From the NCBI RefSeq assembly GCF_038095995.1, contig NZ_CP146005.1, forward strand, positions 62,001 to 126,000: a stretch of 64,000 bases of DNA, written 5' to 3'. How positions within the stretch are numbered: position 1 is the stretch's first letter; each line of letters begins with the position of its first letter. Below are positions 1 through 10,057 of the stretch, one piece after another. This DNA comes from Mesomycoplasma ovipneumoniae. Lineage in GTDB: Bacteria > Bacillota_I > Bacilli_A > Mycoplasmatales > Metamycoplasmataceae. The translations under genes were made by a program, and so were the position numbers. The notes beneath the pieces are model-generated. The model did no database searches, had not been told where the DNA came from, and worked only from the letters and a program-made list of their open reading frames with translations.

Positions 1-270
1 AACTGTTGTTTTTTGATGTTTATTAACAAACAAATGAAGTCTAGAAATTTTTCGTGATGCTTTTCCTTTGTGGAAAACACCTTTTGATTTTGCCTTTGCA
101 ATTTCTTTATGAGCTTTTGCAACTAATTCATTTTGATTTTCTGCGTGACTTGTAACAGCTAGTTTAGCCTTTTTGATTGCTGTTTTTACACGAGATTTAA
201 TTGCATTATTTCTTGCTCTTGCTTTTTGCATTTTGGTGATTGATTTAATTTTGGATTTTATATTTGCCAT
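1..270 (-). CDS. rpsT: 30S ribosomal protein S20 (3' end beyond window)
   Basis: Small basic protein that binds 16S rRNA in the 30S subunit. Starts ATG at 270 with MANIKSKIKSITKMQKARAR, the classic S20 opening; 90 codons are open to the window edge and end ...HLFVNKHQKTTV, so only the stop codon is missing. A TAGGAAAAAA leader precedes the ATG. Lys/Arg-rich helical composition and length (S20 is usually 85-90 aa) match the family. It is transcribed leftward with the downstream YhcH-family gene on the same strand, 145 bp away. Confidence 0.93.
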   Translation of the reverse strand, partial: MANIKSKIKSITKMQKARARNNAIKSRVKTAIKKAKLAVTSHAENQNELVAKAHKEIAKAKSKGVFHKGKASRKISRLHLFVNKHQKTTV

Positions 271-414
271 TTTTTTCCTATATTTATATATAATAGTTTA
301 TTTCAGCCCTTTAAAAAACGGTAATAAAAATTATACCATAAAAATATGTTATTTATATTTAAAAAATGAATTTTTAATCTCTAGACTTAATAAAAAAATT
401 TAAACTCAATAACA

Positions 415-870
415 CTAATATTCAACTTTAAAAATTATTTTTCTAACTACACCAATTTGTCCAGTATATTTTGGCAAATGAGCATCGCCAGGTAGAAAAA
501 TTAAAAATTCGCCTTTTAACGGTCTAATTAAATTTCGGGTCGAATCTTTTTTATAAAGAGCTACATCATTTTCTTCAGAATAATCAGTTACTTTATTGAC
601 TAATTTCTCTGAAAAATCAAAGAAATATTGTTCTTTTTCGTCAAGTACTACATGAACATCTGCGTATCGTTTGTGATATTCATAGAGAGCGTTTGTATCA
701 TCGAAACTTTCAAAATCAACATGTATAACAAAAATTCTGTCTTCATCAATTACAGTTTTGCCTAGTGGTAATTTTGCTAGGTCAGTTTCTTTTAGATATT
801 TTGCTAATTTTGCAAAATTTTCATTTAAACAACTATATTTGCTAAAATTTTCTAATTTGTCATAAATCAT
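415..870 (-). CDS. YhcH/YjgK/YiaL (DUF386) family protein
   Basis: 151-aa cytosolic protein of the YhcH/EbgC-like cupin family, linked elsewhere to sialic acid and other sugar-acid catabolism. Visible family features are the central DVHVVLDEKEQ block (YhcH family 'H-x-V-x-x-G-x-E' region), followed by a DYSEENDVALY stretch and a C-terminal FLIFLPGDAHLPKYTG block in which the Asp/His residues of the metal-binding cupin are expected. Start at 870 follows GAGGGGTGG, a strong Shine-Dalgarno. No sugar genes lie beside it, so the substrate is not indicated by context. Confidence 0.75.
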   Translation of the reverse strand: MIYDKLENFSKYSCLNENFAKLAKYLKETDLAKLPLGKTVIDEDRIFVIHVDFESFDDTNALYEYHKRYADVHVVLDEKEQYFFDFSEKLVNKVTDYSEENDVALYKKDSTRNLIRPLKGEFLIFLPGDAHLPKYTGQIGVVRKIIFKVEY

Positions 871-967
871 TTTCCACCCCTCTTTTATTTATATTTTTTC
901 TTAAATTATAGCAAAAAAATTGATCTAAAAAAGAATAAATTTCAAATTAAACACTTTAAGTAAAAAA

Positions 968-2452
968 TTATCCGATTAAAATATCTTCAGTTATGTATGT
1001 TTTATTTTGTTTGCCGATATTATCACCTTGTCAAACGTAAATAAATGAAGTAATTCCGAGCTGACCAATTAGCATAATAATCATAAATCCAATTTGGGAA
1101 ACAACAGATAAATCTCGAATCAAACCGGTCGACAGACCCGAAGTTCCAAAAGCCGACATAACCTCAAAAATTAAATGATAAATTCTATAATCACCAGTTT
1201 TTTCCTGGTTTGATATACTATCTAGCGAAAAACTCGAGAGAAAAACTACCGCTATTACTAAAATAAATGATATAAAAAACACAGTCGCAGCTGAAACAAT
1301 TTTATCAGTTGTGATTTTTCTTTTAAATATATTAACATCGCTAGTTCCCCTAAGTTTAGATAAAACTACAGCGATAAAAATTCAAAAAGTTGTAACGCGA
1401 ATTCCTCCGCCTGTAGAAGAAGGCGCAGAGCCAATAAACATCAATAAACTTGTTAAAAATGTGCTTGGTTGAGTTAGCTGTTTTAAGTCAAATGTAAAAA
1501 AACCAGTTGAACGAGTCATAAAATTATGAAATAATAATGCAAATGATTTATCAAATCAGTTTCCATTTTGCTTTTGGTTCCAAAAAGTAAAAGGTGAATT
1601 TGAACTAGCTTCAAAAGTAATTAAAAGAATAAAACCAATTAGGGCAATAACAAAATAGCTCAAAATTGAAACTTTAGTAAATAAAGAAAATCTAAATCTT
1701 TTTATTTTCTGTTTAGAAAGTTTAAGTTTGAAAAAGCTAAAAAAATCATAAATTACCGGGTAGCCAATTCCACCTATTATTGTCAGAATTATTATCATAA
1801 TTTGCAAAAAATAAGAATGATAATAAGGCTCAAAACTATTTGGCCCGATTATATCAAAACCAGCATTATTAATTGCAGAAATGCTATGAAAAACAGCAAA
1901 TCTTAGTGATAAAGATATATTTTTATAAGGCGATTTTTGAAATGAAAACTTTTGTGGATCAGCATCATAAAAATAAAAATAAAGGCTAAGAGTAAGGCTA
2001 CTAATCAAAACAAGAATCATAAAAAAATTAATAGAAACCTTAATTACGCCTTTTAGTTCGCTTAATTTACTTGAACCTCTTTCGATTTTTAAAATTTCAC
2101 GGGACAAAATGCTTAGTTTTTTTCCAAATAAATGGTTAAAAATGTAGAATTTTATTGCAAAAATTCCAATTCCTCCCATAGAAATCAAAATTGCAATAAT
2201 AGCTTGTCCAAAAACATTAAAACTTGTGCCAGTGTCAACCAAACTAAGTCCAGTATCACTAAAGGCAGAAACTGAAGTAAAAAGAGCCGAAAAAAAATTA
2301 ATTTTTTCTGAATTTTCAGTGTGCGAAAACGAACCTGTTAGAATTCCGGCCCCAAGAAGAATAACTAACGTGTAAAAAGTAAAAATAATATGTATCTTTT
2401 TAAGAGAAAAAATGGACCGCAGAAAATTTTTGATATTAATTTTCAAGTTCAT
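968..2452 (-). CDS. ktrB: K+ uptake channel subunit KtrB/TrkH-type
   Basis: 494-aa multi-spanning membrane protein that would form the K+-conducting subunit of a Ktr system. It is read through UGA (Trp) codons at 1556 and 1031 and ends at TAA 968. Pore-loop-like segments recur: SVSAFSDTGLSL near residues 55-65, SAINNAGFDIIGPNSF around 190, IGSAPSSTGGGIRVTTFW around 320 and VMSAFGTSGLSTGL around 430, each with the Gly of the four Trk/Ktr/HKT selectivity-filter repeats. Start ATG 2452 is preceded by GAGGAATA. It is divergent from ktrA (237 bp apart), so the two subunits have separate promoters. Confidence 0.88.
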
Positions 2453-2689
2453 TATTCCTCGTTTTAATGGTTGACTAAACTAAAAAATAGTCAGTTAATT
2501 TACTTATATAAAACAAACAAAAAAGCTAAATTATTATATTATACATTTTTTTTCAAAAAAACCAAGTAAAAACAAAAAAAATTCAAAACAGACAGAAAAA
2601 CTACCTTATAAAACATTTTGGCCCATCCGCCTTCAAAAATTTTCTGATTTTTGAACCAATTTATTGTTTTTTAGATAAAATTTAAGCAA

Positions 2690-3385
2690 ATGAAACGAGC
2701 AAATATTTGTATAATTGGTGCCGGACGACTAGGTAGAGCGGCAATAACCCAACTAGCAGAATCAGGCCACAATATAATTGTCATTGATAAAAGAGCTGAA
2801 AATTTAAAATTTATTCGGGAATTTGCGACTGTTGAGCCAATTATAATGGACGCTAGCGACATAAATGCAATTCGTAATGAAGTTGGACTTGAAGATATAG
2901 ACACAATAATCGTTGCTACTTCAGATAATATTGAAATTATTGCAACTTTATTAGAATTACAGACAGAAATTAATTTTTTTAACAACTTAAAAATAGCCGC
3001 GCGCGCTGTTAATAAAAGACATGCTCGTGTTTTAAAACAAATTGGTGTTGATTGAATTATTAGTCCTGAAGAAGAAGCTGGAATTAAAATGGCGCTTTTG
3101 AGTGTTGATAAAAATTTCCTGAATTATGCAGACAATCTTAAAGAAATAGCAAATGGAATATTTGCTGGAAGTGTTAATGTAAAATCGCCAAACTACATTA
3201 ATAAAAGTATAAAAAACGCTAATTTACGTCAGTATAATGTCAATGTTGTTTTAATCAAAAGAAATAAAGAAACAATTTTGCCAGCAGCTGAGACAATAAT
3301 TCATCAAAATGATGAGATAACAATAATCGGAAAAATTGGCGATGTTACAACAGTTTTGCAAAAAATGGAGTCTATAAAGAGCTAA
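2690..3385 (+). CDS. ktrA: K+ uptake regulatory subunit KtrA (RCK domain)
   Basis: 231-aa cytoplasmic RCK protein that gates KtrB by nucleotide binding. N-terminal Rossmann motif GAGRLGRAAI (residues about 10-19), then VIDKRAE with the acidic residue closing the dinucleotide site; a C-terminal TrkA-C-like domain covers about 140-231 (NVVLIKRNKETILPAAE...DEITIIGKIGDV). One UGA (3053) is Trp. The start is the first ATG of the frame; only AT-rich sequence with a TAAAAT hexamer lies upstream and no clear Shine-Dalgarno is seen. Its 3' end has been copied just downstream. Confidence 0.88.
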
Positions 3386-3590
3386 AATTGGAAAATTTAG
3401 GAAAAAGTGCTTTAAAAGTTCTTTGAATAACAGCACAAAATTTTATTCTTGCTAAACTCGCAAAAATTGGCGATGTTACAACAGTTTTACAAAAAATTGA
3501 GTTTATAAACAGCCAAAATTGGAAAATTTTATGAAAACGTGCTTTAAAAGTTCTTGGGTTAACAGTACAAAATTTTATTTTTGATAAATT
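3331..3590 (+). repeat. Tandem duplication of the ktrA 3' end (period about 131 bp)
   Basis: The block starting AAAAATTGGCGATGTTACAA at 3331 recurs at 3462, and similarity continues through the ktrA stop and about 50 bp of downstream sequence (AGTGCTTTAAAAGTTCTT versus ACGTGCTTTAAAAGTTCTT). The second copy is non-coding and has diverged by scattered substitutions, so it is an older tandem duplication and not an assembly repeat. Confidence 0.85.
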
Positions 3591-3593
3591 TTT

Positions 3594-3619
3594 TTGAAAA
3601 GTTAAAAATATAGTATAAT
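3594..3619 (+). promoter_or_regulatory. Promoter-like element before the pot leader
   Basis: TATAAT at 3614-3619 (in TATAGTATAAT) with a TTGAAA at 3594-3599 upstream. The 14-bp spacer is short, but mycoplasma promoters often rely on the -10 alone. Predicted start near 3626, about 255 nt before potA. Confidence 0.45.
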
Positions 3620-3625
3620 TTTCAA

Positions 3626-3711
3626 ATAATCATGGATTTTGGAAAATACTATTTATATTTATTAAAATATTATATGTTTGCGGCGTCTCTTTTTGATGAT
3701 GCTGCTTTTTT
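3626..3711 (+). ncRNA. Candidate small RNA or attenuated leader upstream of potA
   Basis: A transcript from the 3614 -10 box would run into a terminator-like hairpin after about 80 nt: GCGGCGTC (3680-3687) pairs with GATGCTGC (3698-3705) through eight pairs including two G-U, followed by T6. It contains no ORF. It could be a free small RNA or an attenuator of the polyamine operon. It matches no RNA family I know (not SRP, tmRNA or RNase P). Confidence 0.35.
3680..3711 (+). terminator. Rho-independent terminator-like hairpin in pot leader
   Basis: 8-bp stem (3680-3687/3698-3705), 10-nt loop, T6 run. The two G-U pairs form only in the + strand RNA, so the direction is rightward. In this AT-rich genome a stem with this many G and C is conspicuous. 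Confidence 0.5.
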
Positions 3712-3756
3712 CCATGAATCTGCGTCAGAAGATATTTTCGATAAATTCCCCACCAC

Positions 3757-3779
3757 TCTTCATTAGAGAAGATTTTTTT
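3757..3779 (+). terminator. Second weak stem-loop plus T7 before potA
   Basis: TCTTC (3757-3761) pairs with GAAGA (3768-3772), then T7. Only a 5-bp stem, so the call is tentative; together with the preceding hairpin it would make a two-hairpin leader. Confidence 0.25.
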
Positions 3780-3881
3780 CTTCAAAGATGAAGTTTTCAT
3801 ATTTTTTTTAGAATAAAATTACATTTTTTATTTAAATTAGATATTGTTTTTAATTTTATCTACTCAAGAGGGAATTATAAA

Positions 3882-5216
3882 ATGCAAAAATTTCACAAAA
3901 GTGAAACAATAATCTCGCTTGTTGATGTTGATAAGGAATTTGGTGACAAGAAAGTTTTAAATCAAATAAATTTGGACATCAAAAAAGGTGATTTTGTCAC
4001 TCTTTTAGGTCCATCTGGATCTGGAAAAACTACAATTTTACGCCTAATTGGTGGTTTTGAATGAACAACCCGAGGCGAAATTAAATTTAATGGGGTTGAT
4101 ATTAAAGACGTTCCAGCCCATAAACGAGATACAGCGACTATTTTTCAAGATTATGCACTTTTTCCACATTTGTCAGTTAGAGGAAATATTGAATTTGGCC
4201 TAAAATTAAAAAGAATTAAGAAAAGTGACTCTGAAATTCCACAGTCAACTTGGAAAAAGTTTGAAGATTTAAAGCAAAAATGGCAAGCAAAACAGGACAA
4301 AAAAATTGCAGAACTTAATAATTTGCAAGCAAACCTAGAAAAACAGCTTGAAAATCCCAATTTAGACAGCAAAACCCGTAAAAAATTACAGGATAAACTT
4401 GATGATTCAGATTTTAAATATTCCAACTGAGAAAATTATGTTTTTTATAAATCTGTAACTTTTGAAAAAAAATACCTTACTCGTAAAATAACAAAAACGG
4501 AAATTGATACCGAAATTAAAGATATTATCGAACTTGTTGGTCTAAGTGGCAACGAAAACCGTGCAATTTCAGAGTTATCTGGAGGAATGAAACAGCGAGT
4601 TGCACTGGCTAGATCACTTGTTATTGAACCTGAAATAGTTTTATTAGATGAGCCATTATCAGCTTTAGATGCAAAAATTAGACAAAAAATGCAAGTTTTT
4701 CTCAAAAAAATTCAGCAAAAATTAGGTCTAACGTTCATTTTTGTAACCCACGATCAAGATGAAGCCCTTCAATTATCAGACAAAATCGCCGTAATTCGCA
4801 ACGGAAAAATCGCTCAATATGACGTGCCAAAGAAAATTTATGACTATCCTGCCAATAAATGAGTTGCTAATTTCATCGGTGATTCAAATTTTTTTGAAGC
4901 AAAATTTATTGGAAAAAATAAAGTTGAAATTCTTGGGGCTGAGCTCTATACAATTCACACAGAGTTTAGTCATGGGCAAAAACTGGATGCACTTATTCGT
5001 CCTGAAGACATCGATATTGACTTAAATTCTGGATATTTTAAGGGAAAAGTGGTTCAAAATATTTATAAAGGCTCATATTACTGACTAGATATTCAAGTTG
5101 GATCAAAAATTATTTACGTTGAAACTAACGATTTTTACGATCTTAATACCGAAGTTTATCTAAAATGAGACGATGATGCAATTCACTTAATGGAGATTGA
5201 AAGTGGAAACTCTTAG
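3882..5216 (+). CDS. potA: Spermidine/putrescine ABC transporter ATPase PotA with mollicute insert
   Basis: 444-aa ATP-binding subunit of a polyamine importer. Walker [10 protein letters not shown] (about residues 43-51), Q-loop [12 protein letters not shown] (about 87-98), signature LSGGMKQR (232-239), Walker [13 protein letters not shown] (about 252-263) and H-loop VTHDQDEA are all present. Between Q-loop and signature lies a Lys/Glu/Asp-rich, probably coiled-coil insert of about 100 residues (roughly 106-216), an insertion known from mycoplasma PotA proteins. The C-terminal TOBE-like part contains [10 protein letters not shown] and RPEDIDID. Start ATG after GAGGGAATTATAAA. First gene of an operon whose members overlap end to start. 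Confidence 0.92.
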
Positions 5217-6063
5217 CTTTTTTGATAAATTTTGACAAAATTTCAAAAAAAATTTAAATCCACGCATCAGTCTTGTTCTCCCTTATTTTGTATTTGCCCT
5301 AATTTTAATAGTTATTCCACTTATTTTACTTTTTGTTAAATCTGTAAGTCCACTTTCGACAAACGGCAGTCCATTTGACAATCATCTTTTAGTAAAAGAG
5401 CAGACAACTTGGCAAATTATTGCCCGTTCAATTTTTGTTGGTTTAGTCAGCGCTTTTATTTGCTTAATTTTAGCTTTTCCATATGCTTTTATTGTCGCAA
5501 ATTCAAAATCACGTATTTTTAAAATTTATTCTTTATCATTAATAATTACACCTTTAATTATTTTTACGATTGCAAAAGTCTTCTCATTACGAGCTTTATT
5601 TTTGGCAATGTTTGACGAAGGATCGCTAAATAATAACTCTTTTATGATTCTTGGACTAATTTTTCTCAATTTTCCTTTTATGGTAATTCCACTTTATACA
5701 ATTTTCAGAGATATGCCTAAAAACTTAATTGAAGCTGGTACAGATTTAGGATATTCAAAATTTTGAGTTTTGATTAAAGTGGTTCTCCCTTATAGTTTTC
5801 GGGCAATTAGCTCTGGATTTGCGATTGTTTTTTTAATGGCAGCAACCTCAATAGTTGTCTCAGATAAATTGCTACCAAACGGATCACAAAATCAACTAAT
5901 AGGAAATTTGATTAATAATTCAGCAAACACAACAAACCCTTTCGATCTAGCTCGAGTTTCCTCGCTTGTTTTAGTCACACTTTTAGTTTTTATTGGAATT
6001 TATACACTAATTCATTTTACGCCGATTGTTATCATGAAACTTAAAGGATTTAAATATGACTAA
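5203..6063 (+). CDS. potB: Spermidine/putrescine ABC transporter permease PotB
   Basis: 286-aa inner membrane permease with six predicted helices. The best start is GTG 5203, which overlaps the end of potA by 14 bp and has GGAG upstream; no in-frame ATG lies near. The EAA loop reads EAGTDLGYSKFWVLIKVVLP (about residues 177-196), the docking site for PotA. The N-terminal SLVLPYFVFALILIVIPLIL helix follows a basic cytoplasmic tail. Coupled to potC by an 8-bp overlap. Confidence 0.88.
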
Positions 6064-6880
6064 AATTATTGATTTTTTTCAAAAACACGAGATTTTGAAA
6101 AAAACTTACGTTTGATTTTTGATAATAATTTTTTATATTCCAATAATTTTTGGCTCTATTTTTTCATTTAACAGCCCGTCAAAAAAAGGTTTTGTCTCTT
6201 CAACATGGAACAAATTTAGTCTGCAAGCATTTGACGAATTTGCAAAAGATACTTTTGCATCAGCGTTAATTAACTCATTAATTATTGCATTTTTTGCTGC
6301 AGTAACCGTTGTTTTCCTTTCGCTTTTAACAGTTTTTGCCCTCTGAAGGCAAAAAAATAAATCTGTGAAAATTTATGTAAATGTCACCTCAAATATTCCA
6401 TTAATTAATCCAGATGCTATCACCGCAGTTTCACTTGCAATTATTTTAGGCTTCATTTTTGGTTCACTTTCGGCGGCTTATGAAGGTCTGTATCGGGCAA
6501 TTATTTCCCACATTGTCATGACTTTACCTTACGGAATTTTGATAATGTATCCAAGAAGTGAAAAATTTTCGCTGAGTTTATATGAAGCAGCCCAAGATTT
6601 AGGCTATTCAAAAATGAAGGCATGATTTTTGGTTTATTTAAAACACATGTCGCCAGCGATAATTTCGGTTTTTCCGGTTGTTGTTTTTCTTTCTTTTGAC
6701 GATTTTATAATCACAAAAATTACATCAAACACCCAAACAGTTGGAACGCTTTTGTATCAAGGAACTTTTAAAACTTGAGCGCTAATGTTGGGAACAATTA
6801 TGCTCTTTATTTCCGTGATTTCTAATTTAATTTGACTTTATTATAAAAATAAAAAGGAAAAAACATGAAAAAGAATTTAG
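6056..6880 (+). CDS. potC: Spermidine/putrescine ABC transporter permease PotC
   Basis: 274-aa second permease, start ATG 6056 inside the last codons of potB. EAA loop EAAQDLGYSKMKAWFLVYLK at about residues 179-198; six hydrophobic segments. UGA at 6866 must be read as Trp, extending the protein to TAG 6878-6880, so it overlaps the potD start by 16 bp. The FVFSFN-like part of other PotC proteins is represented by IIFGSIFSFNSPSKKGF after the first helix. Confidence 0.88.
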
Positions 6881-8580
6881 TCAATTTCTTTGCCAAAATA
6901 GCACTCGCACTTTCGGTAGTTAGCGTTGTTTTTATAGCATCTTTTTCAAAATCAAGCTTCCCTTTTAAACCGGTTGTCTATAATTTTGAAGCTTACATTT
7001 CTGATTTTGGTCGCGATGTAATTAACAAAGATTTTAATTATCGCGAGTTTGGTGATGTTAGCGAATTTACAAAAGCAATTGAAGACAATCGCACAATTGC
7101 TGGCGTAGGTTCAGATTTTCAAATTGCCCGTTTGGCTCAAAAAGGTCTTTTACAAAAAATAGACTATTCAAAACTTTTTCCAAATTGAGAGCTAACTAAA
7201 GTTTTTCAAAAACCGCAAAATTATGCCAGTTTTTCTTTGGCCCAAAGACAAGAATTTATCAATAAAAAAAGGGCCGCTTTTGAAGAAATGTTTCGTCCTG
7301 AAATTGTTGAGCATGTTGATAAATATGACCAATTTATGAAAGATGCCTATGATCCCCAAAAAAATCTTGACACTGATAATGATGGAATTCAGGATCGTTT
7401 TTGAGAGTTTTTCATACCTTATTACACCCAAGACAAAGTGATTGCCTACACAATTGGCGATTATGATGTTGATGGTAAAAGAAAAAATCTCCGTAAATTT
7501 CAGGGCAATTGAAGCGCTGAGCAAAAAGAAAAAATTCAAGAAAAAGGCCTTAAATTTGAAGATCAAAGTCTTAGCGGAATTGGCAAAACCTTGAGAAAAA
7601 ATGGCTACAGTTTTTTTGAATGAACTGAAGCTATGAGAGATAATTTGTTAATTGGCGCTGAAAAAACTAATCAATACGGCCAAGTATTAACTGAAAATAA
7701 CTATAAATCATTTGTTGATGGTTTTATTGACTATATTGGTGAAATTTCTGGTTTTGACTATTTTAATTTGCGACATAATGTTTTCAAAACTTCAGGTCTT
7801 GACTTGGCTAATTCAGTAATCGATCCTTCTTTGAATCAAGATGTTGGCTTTTTATATAATGGCGATTCTCTTGATGCCCATTATTCTAAAGACAATTATG
7901 AAGAACTTGAGGAAGAAAATACAATTGCAATTATCCGTCCAAAAAATAATTTAACTTTGCTTGATGGCTGAATTATTTTAAAAGACACTTCGCCTGAATT
8001 GACCGACAAGGTTTATAATTCGCTTTATGAAGGAATTTATAAAGGTGAAGATTTTGACTTAGAAGAAATTGTCCAAAAAGCAAAAGTCGAGGTTGATTTT
8101 GATTTTGTCCAAAATAGCCAGACAGAAAAATTTGAACCTAAAAACGGAAAAGGTTTTTATTTTGATTATGAATCTATTCCTTTTTCAGCAAATTTTGACT
8201 ATATAAATTACACCCCAACATTTAAAAAATCCTTTAAATTCTTTAAGAAATTCTACTTTAATGATGCAGTTGAAACTGTTCGCGAAACTCTTGAGGGCGA
8301 AGACCGCTCAGTTTTTGTCGACCTTAATGATGAAATTATTGGTGACGAAAAAAATTTAAATTACGACAATATAAAATCTGAAACTTCATCAAACAGATCG
8401 CTTCGAGCTTTAAATATGTACCTTTCTCAACAACCTGAGCAAACTCTTTATGGGAATATGCCAACTGAAAATAACACTGATGAGGGCAGATATCGGATAA
8501 ATTACACTTTTTTAATGCCTTTGGATGAAAGACTTGCTTCCCAAATTCGCACTTACTATAATTTAAAGACAAAAAATTAG
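6865..8580 (+). CDS. potD: PotD-like polyamine-binding protein, membrane-anchored
   Basis: 571-aa presumed substrate-binding component of the Pot transporter, called mainly from operon position. It starts with a basic residue pair and a hydrophobic segment (about residues 10-30) without a lipobox Cys, so it is probably held by an uncleaved N-terminal helix and not as a lipoprotein. It is longer than a typical bacterial PotD (about 350 aa). Around residue 168 it has DTDNDGIQDRF, shaped like a calcium-binding DxDxDG loop. Start ATG 6865 follows AAAAAGGAAAAA. Substrate specificity is inferred. Confidence 0.78.
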
Positions 8581-8644
8581 CACTTTTGTCAATAAAAGTT
8601 TCTAATTTAATATTTTTACTAATTATTATTGTAAAATTTACTTT

Positions 8645-9484
8645 ATGTTCAAGTTTAAGAAAATATTAAAAACATTAGCGCTGTTATCACCAGTGATTGC
8701 ACTTTCTGCATGCGGCCAAAGCCCATCTCAGGCAGAACAACTTCTTTCTTCGATAGATAAAACTGATTCTAAATATGTAAAAATTGATGAGTCAACAAAT
8801 TCTTTTGTGCTTGACCTGTCAGATTCTGGGCTAACAAAAATTGACAAATCTGCATTTTTTAGTCTAAAATCACGGATTTATCAAAAAACCACTCTTCAAA
8901 ATCAGGATAAAACTAATCAAAATAATAGTGAAAATAGCCAAAAACCACAAGAAACTAAGGTAAATTTTTATTTTTTGTCAAAAATAATTTTTCCAGAAAC
9001 ACTAACTGAAATAGAAGATTATGCATTTTATGCCGATAGCGCAAATTTGACTGATAAAGAAAAAATTCAGGAACTTGATTTTTCAAAGGCTACAAATTTG
9101 AAAAAAATTGGCGATTTTGCTTTTCAAGGAAATAACATTACAAAATTAGTTTTACCTTCATCTTTGGTTTCGATTGGTAAGCAAGCTTTTGCTAAAAATA
9201 ACCTAGAACAGGTTGATTTTTCTAACTCAAAGAATTTAGAGATTATTCAAACTGGCGCTTTTTTTGATAATAAAATTAAAAATCTTGATTTTAGTCAAAA
9301 TATTAAATTAATCGAGATTTTCACTAGCGCTTTTGAATCTAATAAAATTGAAACCGTAAAATTCAACAAAAGTGCAAAACCAGTTACAATTGGAACATCA
9401 GCTTTTAAAGATAACGTTATAAAAGCTAACGAAAATTTCGAGAACCTTCCTGAATTAAGCTCTCTTAAGTCACCATTTAATTAA
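8645..9484 (+). CDS. BspA-like leucine-rich-repeat lipoprotein
   Basis: 279-aa surface lipoprotein. Signal peptide with lipobox ALSAC, predicted cleavage before Cys23. From about residue 105 it carries LRR_5 (BspA/Treponema pallidum-type) repeats with the period-23 pattern L-x-x-I-x-x-x-A-F: LTEIEDYAFY, LKKIGDFAFQGNNI, LVSIGKQAFAKNNL, LEIIQTGAFFDNKI, LIEIFTSAFESNKI, PVTIGTSAFKDNVI. Such repeats usually bind host or matrix proteins. A cytosolic-looking relative sits at 35816. Convergent with tsaB (11 bp between the ends). Confidence 0.85.
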   Translation: MFKFKKILKTLALLSPVIALSACGQSPSQAEQLLSSIDKTDSKYVKIDESTNSFVLDLSDSGLTKIDKSAFFSLKSRIYQKTTLQNQDKTNQNNSENSQKPQETKVNFYFLSKIIFPETLTEIEDYAFYADSANLTDKEKIQELDFSKATNLKKIGDFAFQGNNITKLVLPSSLVSIGKQAFAKNNLEQVDFSNSKNLEIIQTGAFFDNKIKNLDFSQNIKLIEIFTSAFESNKIETVKFNKSAKPVTIGTSAFKDNVIKANENFENLPELSSLKSPFN

Positions 9485-9495
9485 TTTTTTTTAAA

Positions 9496-10023
9496 CTAAT
9501 TGTTATATAACGGGAAAACATTAACTAAGTTTTCCTCTTTTTTAAATAATTTTTGGGCTTTATCAAAATTATTTAAAATTAACTGATAATCAACTTGATC
9601 ATCTGGCCCATTTTTAGACTTAATATCTGAAATTTTAGAGATTAATTGGCCGTCATGAGCAAAGGCGCTAAACTGTGAATTTTTACTATAACTAATAAAA
9701 TATTGCCTTTTTTCCTTTTTTTCAAATGATAAAAGATTAAAGGTTGAGCAAGTTCAGAGATTTATATTGCCTAATTGTGCAAGAGTTCTAAAAAATGTCA
9801 GTCCAACCCTGCATCCTGTGAATGTTCCTGGGCCTAAATTAATGTAAAAATCATTAAAATCTGTAATTTTTAGATTATTTTTTGACAAAATATTGCGAAC
9901 TAATTCAGGAAGCAAATCAGCTTTATTTTTAATTTCAACTATATTAGAATCAACAAGGTCGAAATTTTTGTCAAAAATTGCTAAAACTAAGTCTTTGCTT
10001 ACACTATCAATAAGAAATTTCAT
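9496..10023 (-). CDS. tsaB: tRNA threonylcarbamoyladenosine biosynthesis protein TsaB
   Basis: 175-aa ASKHA-fold partner of TsaD needed for t6A modification of ANN-decoding tRNAs. The diagnostic stretch NLGPGTFTGCRVGLTFFRTLAQ (about residues 62-83) is the GPGSFTGLRIG motif of TsaB. UGA at 9754 is Trp; the stop is TAG (9496-9498). The N-terminal MKFLIDSVSKDLVLAIFD corresponds to the first ASKHA strand with the Asp. Somewhat short against bacterial TsaB (about 220 aa), normal for mollicutes. Lies 34 bp after the S8-like gene and is probably cotranscribed with it. Confidence 0.85.
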
Positions 10024-10057
10024 AATTAAAAATATATTTTAATACAAAATTTTGTTT

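Noticed and set aside
173-403. 76-codon hydrophobic frame on the + strand
   Set aside because: Mostly antisense to rpsT and its promoter; no ribosome site and composition typical of AT-rich shadow frames.
2671-2985. Long frame on the minus strand opposite ktrA
   Set aside because: The + strand frame encodes a clear RCK protein with Rossmann motif; the antisense frame has no family resemblance.
3626-3711. Could this be the SRP RNA or RNase P RNA?
   Set aside because: The conserved SRP loop (GGAAG..AGCAG) and the RNase P core sequences are absent.
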